This document shows positions 1 to 5,762 of a stretch of DNA of 13,550 nucleotides, one piece after another. Every line of letters begins with the position of its first letter. Position 1 is the first letter of the stretch. The position numbers were made by a program, and so were the translations under genes. The notes under the pieces are model-generated. The model did no database searches, was not told the origin of the DNA, and worked only from the letters and a program-made list of their open reading frames with translations. The stretch lies in contig CAZAIB010000151.1 of NCBI GenBank assembly GCA_964485095.1, positions 1 to 13,550 on the forward strand, written 5' to 3'. Source of the stretch: CAYNWT01 sp964485095. GTDB taxonomy: Bacteria; Planctomycetota; Planctomycetia; Planctomycetales; Planctomycetaceae.

Positions 1-310
1 GAGTAGCTAGAATAGTTAATCGATTCAAACACTTACCCAGAAAACGAATGTGCTCGCTGGGCAGACCTCTACCTGTACCGCTTGTCGCGAATGTAGGCAG
101 AGGGGGTTGTCTGGGTAGACTAAAGCTAGTGACCTACTGCGGCAAACGGAAACGAGAAAATTTAGAGAAAATGAAATAAATGCGTAAAGTTGCGCGACCG
201 TAGGCGTTCCTGAGAAGCTGAATTCTCCAAGTCCGCTCCTTTGCCCATGTCTGGCTTGAGGCTCTGAGGGGCCACCGATATCATCCCGCGTTTCCTCCAG
301 AGAGCCAAAA
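1..310 (+). other. gene-free leader upstream of the acyl-chain operon
   Basis: No coding region can be supported here on either strand. The stretch presumably holds the promoter and 5' untranslated region of the five-gene operon that starts at 311. I found no convincing -35/-10 pair; an A-rich patch at about 150-180 is the only AT-rich segment. The left part (34-117) contains a nested inverted repeat, listed separately, and a 5-bp hairpin lies at 212-227 (GAGAA/TTCTC). The ribosome binding site of the first gene is weak (AGAGAG at 299-304). The left end may also include the 3' region of a gene outside the window. Confidence 0.5.
34..117 (+). repeat. nested inverted repeat, possible structured RNA or leader element
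   Basis: TACCCAGA at 34-41 is perfectly complementary to TCTGGGTA at 110-117. Inside it, CCTCTACCT (66-74) pairs with AGGCAGAGG (95-103) with a single mismatch. Both helices can form at once, giving a long hairpin with an internal loop and a roughly 20-nt apical loop. This could be a structured 5' leader, a small RNA or the 3' end of an upstream transcript. It matches no RNA family I recognise: no SRP, tmRNA or RNase P signature is visible. The arms are read directly from the sequence; any function is inference. Confidence 0.35.
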
Positions 311-778
311 ATGCGGTTTTCACTTATCGATCGCGTGACCGATATCGATGCGGGTCAGTCCATCAGCGCGGTCAAAAACCTGAGCCTGGCTGAGGAATAC
401 CTTGCCGATCACTTCCCGGGCTTTGCTGTCATGCCGGGCGTGATGATGCTGGAAACACTGGTTCAGGCTGGGGGCTGGCTCATTCGGTACACTGAGGACT
501 TTGCCCACAGCACGGTTTTGTTGAAACAAGCACGTGCAGTGAAGTTCAACAGCTTTGTTACCCCAGGCCAAACACTGGCAGTCACCGCAAAGGTGCAAAA
601 GCAAAATGAATCAGAGTACGTGCTGAAGGCTTCGGGAACCGTTGATGGCAAACCAACTGTTTCAGCGAAACTGACGTTGGATCGCTTCAATCTGGCTGAC
701 CGGAACCCGACCCTCGCGAAGTCGGACGAGAGAATTGTTAAGCACATGCGTGAGATCTTCGGCCAGATCTGGTCGTAG
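311..778 (+). CDS. 3-hydroxyacyl-ACP dehydratase, FabZ/FabA hot-dog family (copy 1)
   Basis: A 155-residue single hot-dog-fold protein, close to the usual FabZ length. It is predicted to dehydrate 3-hydroxyacyl-ACP to trans-2-enoyl-ACP in the cytoplasm. The active-site block DHFPGFAVMPGV (33-44) carries the expected catalytic His34, and Glu48 follows in MLETLVQAGG; the 14-residue spacing matches E. coli FabZ His54/Glu68. The usual Pro of the FPGxPVMPG motif is Ala39 here. It is clearly paralogous to the dehydratase at 2176-2670, sharing AVKN.(L/T)LAEE..(A/H)DH(F/Y)PGF. The start at 311 is the natural family N-terminus, although its ribosome site is weak. It is the first gene of the operon, 49 bases before fabG. 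Substrate chain length cannot be read from sequence, and a specialised rather than housekeeping role is possible. Confidence 0.9.
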   Translation: MRFSLIDRVTDIDAGQSISAVKNLSLAEEYLADHFPGFAVMPGVMMLETLVQAGGWLIRYTEDFAHSTVLLKQARAVKFNSFVTPGQTLAVTAKVQKQNESEYVLKASGTVDGKPTVSAKLTLDRFNLADRNPTLAKSDERIVKHMREIFGQIWS

Positions 779-789
779 GCGAATCAAAC

Positions 790-809
790 CGGCTCATTCA
801 GTTGAGCCG
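790..809 (+). other. hairpin in the dehydratase-fabG gap
   Basis: CGGCTCA (790-796) and TGAGCCG (803-809) form a perfect 7-bp stem with a 6-nt loop. It sits between the stop codon at 778 and the fabG ribosome site at 818-821. No T-tract follows, so it is not an intrinsic terminator. It may stabilise or delimit the mRNA segments of the operon; that is inference. Confidence 0.55.
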
Positions 810-827
810 TAGAACCCAGGACGAGTC

Positions 828-1574
828 ATGAAACTGCAGGGCAAAGTTGCAATCGTTACCGGCGGAAGTCGCGGTATCGGACGCTCAATCGTAGAGACGC
901 TGGCAAAAGAGGGCGCGAAGGTTGCGTTCGTCTACAACTCAAATAAGGAAGCCGCCGACGAAGTTGTTGCTTCGCTTGGCGATTGTGAGGTCGCTGCGTT
1001 TCAGGCCGACGTGCGAAGTAAAGAAGCTGCCGACGGAGTTGTTGAACAAGTCGTTGAGAAGTGGGGCACTGTTGACATTCTGGTTAACAACGCCGGCATC
1101 ATTCGTGATGGTCTGCTGGCAACAATGGACTCAATGCAGTGGCAGGACGTGATCGACACCAACCTGACCAGTGTGTTCAACTTCTGCCAGTCCGTCACCA
1201 GAACCATGATGAGTGCTCGGTACGGTCGAATCATCAACATGTCCAGCGTCGCATCCGAAGTGTCCAACCCCGGGCAGGCAAATTATGCCGCCAGCAAGGG
1301 CGGGATTGAAGGCTTTACAAAATGCATTGCGACTGAACTGGCTCGTCGCGGTATCACAGCGAACGCTGTGGCTCCGGGCTTCATAGAAACAGACATGACC
1401 GAAGCCGTGGTTAATGCGGCCGGTAAAGAGATCAAGAAGAAGATTCCTGCCCGCCGATTGGGACAGCCTGCGGATATTGCAAATGCAGTCCTGTTCTTCG
1501 CGAGTGACGAAGCGTCCTACGTGACAGGGCAGGTGATTCGAGTAGACGGGGGCTTGACCCTCGGAGGGATGTAA
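828..1574 (+). CDS. fabG: 3-oxoacyl-ACP reductase (FabG)
   Basis: A 248-residue classical short-chain dehydrogenase/reductase that reduces 3-oxoacyl-ACP to 3-hydroxyacyl-ACP using NADPH. Visible signatures are the Rossmann cofactor loop TGGSRGIG (11-18), NNAG (87-90), Asn112, Ser140 in INMSSVAS, and the catalytic Tyr153 and Lys157 in YAASK. They are followed by PGFIETDM (183-190) and the C-terminal VDGG typical of FabG. All catalytic residues are intact and the length matches E. coli FabG (244). AGGA at 818-821 lies 6 bases before the ATG and supports the start. The gene is between the first dehydratase and the carrier protein gene, so it is the ketoreductase of this set. SDR enzymes have diverse substrates, but this context and the C-terminus favour FabG strongly. 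Confidence 0.95.
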   Translation: MKLQGKVAIVTGGSRGIGRSIVETLAKEGAKVAFVYNSNKEAADEVVASLGDCEVAAFQADVRSKEAADGVVEQVVEKWGTVDILVNNAGIIRDGLLATMDSMQWQDVIDTNLTSVFNFCQSVTRTMMSARYGRIINMSSVASEVSNPGQANYAASKGGIEGFTKCIATELARRGITANAVAPGFIETDMTEAVVNAAGKEIKKKIPARRLGQPADIANAVLFFASDEASYVTGQVIRVDGGLTLGGM

Positions 1575-1597
1575 CAGAGAACAGTCTTGTTGACTGG

Positions 1598-1614
1598 CCG
1601 GGTGGGGAACCCGG
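1598..1614 (+). other. small hairpin downstream of fabG
   Basis: CCGGGT (1598-1603) and ACCCGG (1609-1614) form a perfect 6-bp GC-rich stem with a GGGGA loop, 24 bases after the fabG stop. There is no T-tract. It is one of several inverted repeats in the gaps of this operon and could be an mRNA-stability element; the function is unproven. Confidence 0.45.
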
Positions 1615-1626
1615 ACTTGTGGGTTG

Positions 1627-1679
1627 GTGATGCATGACGTTCGCCTCATGTAGACATCACTTTTAGCTGGTAGGCGAAC
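1627..1679 (+). promoter_or_regulatory. interleaved inverted repeats (possible pseudoknot or RNA switch) ahead of the carrier protein gene
   Basis: Two stems interleave. GTGATG (1627-1632) pairs with CATCAC (1655-1660), and GTTCGCCT (1639-1646) pairs perfectly with AGGCGAAC (1672-1679). The order left1-left2-right1-right2 is that of an H-type pseudoknot, with loops of 6, 8 and 11 nt; alternatively the stems are mutually exclusive conformers. The element ends 18 bases before the AAGGAG ribosome site of the carrier protein gene. A role in setting carrier protein expression is inference. Confidence 0.35.
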
Positions 1680-1697
1680 ATCTGGTTCTCACGAGCC

Positions 1698-1703
1698 AAG
1701 GAG
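1698..1703 (+). promoter_or_regulatory. ribosome binding site that fixes the carrier protein start
   Basis: AAGGAG lies 9 bases before the ATG at 1713. An in-frame GTG at 1707 would leave only 3 bases, too close for efficient initiation, so 1713 is taken as the start. Confidence 0.8.
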
Positions 1704-1712
1704 ATTGTGTCC

Positions 1713-2099
1713 ATGCCGACATCAGAAGAGATCTTTTCAAAAGTTCAGGAGACGCTCGTTGACGCTTTGGGCGTTGATGATGACGAGGTGACTCCCGAAG
1801 CGACGCTGATTGAAGACCTTGGAGCCGAGTCCATCGACTTCCTCGATATCGTGTTCCGCCTTGAGCGTAACTTCGATACGAAGATTCCTCGTGGCGAGCT
1901 GTTCCCTGAGAACATCGCGTCTGCGGATTCGGGTTTCGTCGAAGATGGTGTTGTCACTGAGTCCGGCGTTGCCGAACTGCGAACCAAGATGCCACACGCT
2001 GACATCGACGCGTTCGCGAGTGATCCAAAGGTAGAGAACATCTCTAACCTGTTCACCGTCAAGATGATCTGCGGATTTCTCGCAGAGAAACTTGGCTAG
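1713..2099 (+). CDS. acyl carrier protein with a long internal insertion
   Basis: A 128-residue acidic carrier protein. Residues 1-60 follow the ACP fold: helix I, an acidic loop, then DLGAESIDFLDIVFRLE, where Ser40 is the expected 4'-phosphopantetheine attachment site (DSL in classical ACP, ESI here). The last helix, FTVKMICGFLAEKLG (about 114-128), aligns with the C-terminal helix of ordinary ACPs. Between them about 45-50 extra residues (roughly 63-112, including FVEDGVVTESGVAELRTKMPHADIDAF) replace the short loop and helix III region, so the protein is about 50 residues longer than the usual 75-80. I recall similar extended carriers in planctomycetes and some other phyla, but could not check this. 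It is presumably the carrier on which the neighbouring FabG, dehydratases and FabF act. It requires a phosphopantetheinyl transferase that is not encoded in this window. Confidence 0.9.
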   Translation: MPTSEEIFSKVQETLVDALGVDDDEVTPEATLIEDLGAESIDFLDIVFRLERNFDTKIPRGELFPENIASADSGFVEDGVVTESGVAELRTKMPHADIDAFASDPKVENISNLFTVKMICGFLAEKLG

Positions 2100-2112
2100 T
2101 TCCATTTCGATT

Positions 2113-2155
2113 CGCGATCTCCCGCGGTGCCCGGTGGTGCCGCGGGGAGGTCTCG
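2113..2155 (+). promoter_or_regulatory. strong GC-rich hairpin between the carrier protein and second dehydratase genes
   Basis: GATCTCCCGCGG (2116-2127) pairs with CCGCGGGGAGGTC (2140-2152) over about 12 pairs with one G.U pair and one single-base bulge. A further CG/CG pair set lies at 2113-2114/2154-2155, and the loop is 12 nt. No T-run follows, so it is not a rho-independent terminator. It begins 14 bases after the carrier protein stop and ends 20 bases before the next ATG. Its right arm holds GGGGAGG, the only strong Shine-Dalgarno-like sequence upstream of that gene. A role as a 3'-end stabiliser of carrier protein mRNA or as a brake on downstream expression is inference. Confidence 0.65.
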
Positions 2156-2175
2156 ACTGTCAACGGATTCGTTCG

Positions 2176-2670
2176 ATGCGCTGGTACTGGATCGATCGCT
2201 TTGTGGAGTTCGAGAGCGGCGTTTGCGCGAAGGCCGTGAAGAACGTCACTCTTGCTGAAGAGCATTTGCACGATCACTACCCTGGCTTCCCTGTGATGCC
2301 GGGGTCATTGATGGTCGAAGGGATGGCTCAGACAGGAGGAATCCTGCTCGGTGAGAAGTTCGACTTCGAACACATCGTGATTCTCGCGAAGGTGCCAAAG
2401 GTGACGTTCCACAGTTGGGCGTGCCCAGGCGATTCGATCATCTACAGCGCGAAGCTGATTGATGCTCGGGATGAAGGTGGTTCGGTTGAGGCGACCGCTT
2501 ATGTTGGCGACCGGCTGGTTGCTGATGCAGAGATCGTCTTCGTGCATCTTGCGCAGGACGATCCTGAAATGGGCAAGATCGATCAAAAGAACTTCGTGTT
2601 CTCCAGTAATCTCATGGATATTTTCGAAGCGGGCCGCGCGGGAGATGGGACTGCTTCTGCAGATTCCTGA
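2176..2670 (+). CDS. 3-hydroxyacyl-ACP dehydratase, FabZ/FabA hot-dog family (copy 2)
   Basis: A 164-residue hot-dog dehydratase. DHYPGFPVMPGS (33-44) contains catalytic His34, and Glu48 follows in MVEGMAQTGG, the same positions as in the first copy. Unlike that copy it keeps the canonical Pro39. The start is placed at the ATG at 2176 because MRWYWIDRF aligns with the MRFSLIDRV start of the paralogue. The frame is open back to 2092, but that extension runs through the 2113-2155 hairpin and has no family resemblance. Only a weak GGA (2165-2167) precedes the ATG. The roughly 30-residue C-terminal tail, including FSSNLMDIFEAGRAGDG, is less conserved. Its position just before the FabF-type gene suggests it processes products of that synthase. 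Whether the two dehydratases differ in chain length or saturation, or form a heterodimer, is not visible. Confidence 0.9.
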   Translation: MRWYWIDRFVEFESGVCAKAVKNVTLAEEHLHDHYPGFPVMPGSLMVEGMAQTGGILLGEKFDFEHIVILAKVPKVTFHSWACPGDSIIYSAKLIDARDEGGSVEATAYVGDRLVADAEIVFVHLAQDDPEMGKIDQKNFVFSSNLMDIFEAGRAGDGTASADS

Positions 2671-2689
2671 TCCAACGCGCTGATCCAAC
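2667..2689 (+). repeat. 13-bp-period short direct repeat at the dehydratase stop codon
   Basis: CTGATCCAAC occurs at 2667-2676 and again at 2680-2689. The first copy contains the TGA stop of the dehydratase. It looks like a small tandem slippage duplication in the gap before the ketosynthase gene, with no evident function. Confidence 0.5.
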
Positions 2690-2709
2690 TAAATCAAGAA
2701 GGTGCGACC

Positions 2710-3993
2710 ATGCGTCGACGAGTCGTGGTTACGGGACTTGGCTGTATCACTCCCGGTGGAAATGATGTCAACACACTGTGGGAGTCACTGCGCGAGGGTC
2801 GCAGCCATGTCGATCACATTACGCACTTCGATGCGACGAAATTCCCGACAACCTTCGCGGCCGAGGTGAAGAACTTCGATTTCGAAAGCTATGTCGAAGA
2901 TCCACAACGGTTCTCTGACGCTGGTCGAAACATCCGGTTCGCCATCGGTGCCGCGACACAGGCTGTCAACGATTCAGGATTGTTTGACACGTCGGTCGAT
3001 CCAGGACGGTTCGGAATCTACCTGGGCGCGGGTGAAGGGCAGCAGGACTTCAACCTGTTCATGTCGCTGATTGCCGGCGCGCAGGACAACGGTGAAGTTG
3101 ACCTGGAGGAGTTCACGCGAAGCTGTCTCGAGCTGCTTAACCCGCAGTATGAGATGGAACTGGAACCCAACATGCCAGCCGGCCACCTGGCGAGCCTGTT
3201 TAATGCTCAGGGGCCAAACTTGAATTGTCTGACCGCCTGTGCGGCTTCAAGTCAGGCGATTGGCGAAGCGACCGAAATCATCCGCCGAGGCGACGCCGAC
3301 ATCATGCTGTCTGGCGGCGCTCACAGCATGATTCACCCGTTCGGCGTGACGGGCTTCAACCTGCTAACGGCTCTTTCCACACGGAACGATTCGCCTCAGG
3401 AAGCCTCACGCCCGTTCGACAAGAATCGCGACGGATTCGTGCTGGGAGAAGGCGCGGGGATGCTGGTTCTCGAAGAAGCCGAGCGAGCGGTTGCGCGTGG
3501 AGCTCAGATTTATGGTGAGGTGCTGGGCTACGGCTCGACCGCCGACGCCTATCGCATCACCGACATTCATCCCGAAGGACGCGGTGCGATTGCCTGTATT
3601 AAGACAGCTCTCGACGATGGTGCAGTGAACCCCAGTGAGATCGGATATGTAAACGCTCACGGCACAAGCACAAACGTGAACGACAGAGTTGAAACGATGG
3701 CGGTGAAGGGCGGCTTTGGCGAGTGTGCCAAGTCCACGCCTGTCTCCAGTATTAAGAGCATGGTTGGTCACTTGATCGCTGCAGCTGGAAGTGTCGAGGC
3801 AATTACCTGTCTTCTGGCGATCCGCGACAACACGTTGCCGCCAACAATCAACTACTCGACGCCAGACCCGGAGTGCGATCTGGACTACATCCCGAACGAA
3901 GCCAGGGACGTGAAGATTTCCAAGGCCCTTTCCAACAGCTTTGGCTTCGGCGGTCAGAACATCTCACTGATCTTCTCAGAGTTCGCCGCTTAG
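2710..3993 (+). CDS. fabF: 3-oxoacyl-ACP synthase, FabF (KAS II) type
   Basis: A 427-residue thiolase-fold condensing enzyme that extends an acyl chain by decarboxylative condensation with malonyl-ACP. The Cys-His-His triad is intact: Cys177 in LTACAASS, His317 in VNAHGTST, and His354 in MVGHLIAAAG, with Lys349 just before it. The N-terminus RRRVVVTGLGCITPGG and the C-terminal NSFGFGGQN are characteristic. It is slightly longer than E. coli FabF (413), and the cap region (about 120-160) is distinctive. Asn322 stands where many homologues have Pro (HGTSTPxND). AAGGTG at 2699-2704 supports the start. It is the last gene of the operon, followed by a strong terminator. A role in a specialised acyl pathway rather than bulk fatty-acid synthesis is possible, since no FabD, FabH or enoyl reductase is nearby. 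Confidence 0.95.
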   Translation: MRRRVVVTGLGCITPGGNDVNTLWESLREGRSHVDHITHFDATKFPTTFAAEVKNFDFESYVEDPQRFSDAGRNIRFAIGAATQAVNDSGLFDTSVDPGRFGIYLGAGEGQQDFNLFMSLIAGAQDNGEVDLEEFTRSCLELLNPQYEMELEPNMPAGHLASLFNAQGPNLNCLTACAASSQAIGEATEIIRRGDADIMLSGGAHSMIHPFGVTGFNLLTALSTRNDSPQEASRPFDKNRDGFVLGEGAGMLVLEEAERAVARGAQIYGEVLGYGSTADAYRITDIHPEGRGAIACIKTALDDGAVNPSEIGYVNAHGTSTNVNDRVETMAVKGGFGECAKSTPVSSIKSMVGHLIAAAGSVEAITCLLAIRDNTLPPTINYSTPDPECDLDYIPNEARDVKISKALSNSFGFGGQNISLIFSEFAA

Positions 3994-4018
3994 TTCGCAC
4001 GCTTAACTCAAATTCCAT

Positions 4019-4058
4019 CAGCCGCGCGACATGCAATGTCGCGCGGCTGTTTTGTTTT
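4019..4058 (+). terminator. rho-independent terminator of the acyl-chain operon
   Basis: CAGCCGCGCGACAT (4019-4032) and ATGTCGCGCGGCTG (4036-4049) form a perfect 14-bp GC-rich stem around a GCA loop. TTTTGTTTT (4050-4058) follows directly. It lies 25 bases after the fabF stop and marks the end of the five-gene unit. Confidence 0.93.
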
Positions 4059-4396
4059 GTCGGCCAGGTATTCTCCCGCTGACTTTCAGCGCGCGGTGGT
4101 CGGGATGTGAGTAGCTCTTGGGCTGACAGTGCCAGAGCAAACCGGCTGTTCGCTTTGTAATAGCGCGAGAAACCCGTTCTGTCGTGGCGGTTCTGGCATT
4201 CGACCGGCACGATCTGCCGGTTTCCAACGCCCCAACGCGCGCGGAGTATTGCGCTGCAAATGTGCCAGAAACGTCAGAGTCGTCTTTTTCGGCAAAACCG
4301 ACGAATGATCAAACGCCCATAGTCCGATGTATTAATCGTCGGGACTGGTACGGTCGTTGTGACTGTCAAGACCGATTTTGAAGATGACAAGACTTC

Positions 4397-4415
4397 TGGT
4401 CGCAACGGGCGACCA
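4397..4415 (+). other. perfect 7-bp hairpin in the leader of the HEAT-lipoprotein gene
   Basis: TGGTCGC (4397-4403) and GCGACCA (4409-4415) with an AACGG loop lie 38 bases before the ribosome site. It could be a dyad operator or an mRNA leader stem; there is no T-tract on either strand to suggest a terminator. Confidence 0.4.
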
Positions 4416-4453
4416 AAACTGCACGCACCGGCGACGGTGAAGTGGAACACAGC

Positions 4454-4460
4454 AGGGGGG
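4454..4460 (+). promoter_or_regulatory. ribosome binding site that fixes the HEAT-lipoprotein start
   Basis: AGGGGGG lies 8 bases before the ATG at 4469. An upstream in-frame GTG at 4442 has no such site and would place nine residues ahead of an otherwise well-formed lipoprotein signal peptide. Confidence 0.7.
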
Positions 4461-4468
4461 CTGTATCC

Positions 4469-5701
4469 ATGAGTTCGTGGCGATCAACCGGGCTGACATT
4501 GTGGGCATTGGCAACCATTGCTCTGTCAGGCTGTTCAAGCACTTCAATACCAGCACGTCTGGCACGCATCGCAACCGGTCAGGTTGGGCCAAGCGAGTCT
4601 GTTCCGTTTGACCGACTGGTCTCGATCGGCAAGACCTTTGAAGCGCAGGGTAACTACGACAAAGCACAGCGCATGTACAACATGGTGCTAAGTCGTCAGC
4701 CAAACAACGTTGATGCTGGCCAAAGCATGCGACGCCTGGTTGCATTGCGGCGAAACAACGGCCGAGTCTTTGAAGGAACCGGGAAGCCACTTCTTCCTGC
4801 AGCACCTTCGATGCAGCGACAGCAGGCTGTCATGATGGCTTCGGCACCACAACCGCAAAGCAGCGGTATCACACAGGTGTCCAACGAATCATTCACCTCC
4901 GGTGGGCTTCGTGTTGCGAAACCAAAGTCGGTTCAGGCTCTAACAGCTGCCTCGACTGTTCCCTACCGAAGTCAGCCAAACAAACAAACGACAAAGTCCG
5001 AACCGGAATTGTCGGTGCCTCCTACGGAGGAAGAGTGGACTCTGCCACGAGTCGCGCCAACACCCGTGTTCAACAATCCAGAGGCTGGACGAGTCAGTAT
5101 GGATACCATGGCACCGGCTGAGCCGTTTGTCATGCCGAAGACTCGATCAGCGCCCACGGTGGTCGCAGCCCCGATCAACATCGAGGCATGCCTCGACAAT
5201 CCAGAGAATCACATAACCGAACTAACTGGTGCTCTTGCTGCCGCAGATCCCGATGTGCGTTCACTCGCCGCGTTTCTGTTGGGAGAAGCAGGACCGTCTG
5301 CTCGCCCGGCGATCAACCAGCTAAGAAGCAGGCTTTCAACAGAGAGTTCCGAACCAATTCGGATCTCAGTTGCTGAGGCGATTGCCAAACTGGATTCGTC
5401 AGACGAGATCGCCAAGTCTTTCATGTTGAAAGCTATCGGTTCGAAAGACCCATCCATCCGATCACAAGCAGCATTCGCGATGCGAGTGTTCGCTGAATCG
5501 GCTGATCAAAGGACAGTGTCGGCACTGGAATCAGCAGTCGCCGACCCTGACCAAAACGTAGCTGCTATGGCTGCTCTATCTCTAAGCGACTTCGGAGCCA
5601 AAGCGGTATCTGCTTTGCCGGCTCTGACGAACGCCAGAGTCGGGGCGAGTCAGGAAGTCAAGGACGCTGTGGACGCGGCGATTGCTCGCATCAAGGGGTA
5701 A
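4469..5701 (+). CDS. predicted lipoprotein with TPR-like and HEAT repeats
   Basis: A 410-residue predicted lipoprotein. A short basic N-terminus (SSWR) and hydrophobic stretch lead to the lipobox LSGC (19-22), with Cys22 as the lipidation site. Residues 47-95 contain a TPR-like helix pair (FDRLVSIGKTFEAQGNYDKAQRMY and following). A long low-complexity linker rich in Pro, Ser, Gln and Thr spans about 100-240. Residues 245-410 are Ala/Leu-rich HEAT-like repeats: DPDVRSLAAFLLGEAG, DPSIRSQAAFAMRVFA and DPDQNVAAMAALSLSDFG are spaced by about 35-65 residues. No enzymatic motif is present; a protein-protein scaffold in the periplasm or at a membrane is the likely role. It is followed after 61 bases by another lipoprotein gene and then by a polysaccharide export gene, so a part in that export or surface assembly is plausible but inferred. 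Confidence 0.85.
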   Translation: MSSWRSTGLTLWALATIALSGCSSTSIPARLARIATGQVGPSESVPFDRLVSIGKTFEAQGNYDKAQRMYNMVLSRQPNNVDAGQSMRRLVALRRNNGRVFEGTGKPLLPAAPSMQRQQAVMMASAPQPQSSGITQVSNESFTSGGLRVAKPKSVQALTAASTVPYRSQPNKQTTKSEPELSVPPTEEEWTLPRVAPTPVFNNPEAGRVSMDTMAPAEPFVMPKTRSAPTVVAAPINIEACLDNPENHITELTGALAAADPDVRSLAAFLLGEAGPSARPAINQLRSRLSTESSEPIRISVAEAIAKLDSSDEIAKSFMLKAIGSKDPSIRSQAAFAMRVFAESADQRTVSALESAVADPDQNVAAMAALSLSDFGAKAVSALPALTNARVGASQEVKDAVDAAIARIKG

Positions 5702-5762
5702 GACGACTGCCCTCTTCGAAGGGTGGGTCATCTCCACACCGGCTCACGGAAAGAGACGTGAA

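Larger units (their letters stand above)
4061..4468 (+). other. non-coding leader upstream of the lipoprotein/export unit
   Basis: No supported gene lies in this roughly 400-base stretch; short open frames on either strand have no ribosome sites or recognisable composition. It must contain the promoter of the following unit, because the preceding terminator is strong. TATTAA at 4330-4335 resembles a -10 box but has only a poor match (GATCAA) at the -35 position, so no promoter is claimed. Four small inverted repeats are visible: ACCGGCA/TGCCGGT (4203-4221), TCGTC/GACGA with a T-rich and A-rich inner pair (4280-4304), CGGTC/GACCG (4351-4374) and TGGTCGC/GCGACCA (4397-4415). They may form a structured 5' leader or operators. 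Confidence 0.5.

Noticed and set aside
16..36. A TTCAAAC-type string resembling a tRNA T-loop
   Set aside because: The flanking bases do not form a 5-bp T-stem, and no acceptor, D or anticodon arm can be placed around it.
1131..1649. A 172-codon antisense open frame over fabG
   Set aside because: It overlaps a gene with intact catalytic motifs on the other strand, has no ribosome site or recognisable motif, and is expected in GC-rich coding DNA.
2092..2175. A 28-codon upstream extension of the second dehydratase
   Set aside because: It overlaps the carrier protein stop and runs through a strong hairpin. The paralogue's N-terminus aligns with the ATG at 2176.
4330..4335. TATTAA as a -10 promoter element
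   Set aside because: The corresponding -35 position matches poorly, so it cannot be distinguished from chance.
5682..5762. An N-terminal extension of the Cys-rich lipoprotein overlapping the HEAT-lipoprotein gene
   Set aside because: It would bury a perfect lipoprotein signal peptide; a ribosome site precedes the ATG at 5763.
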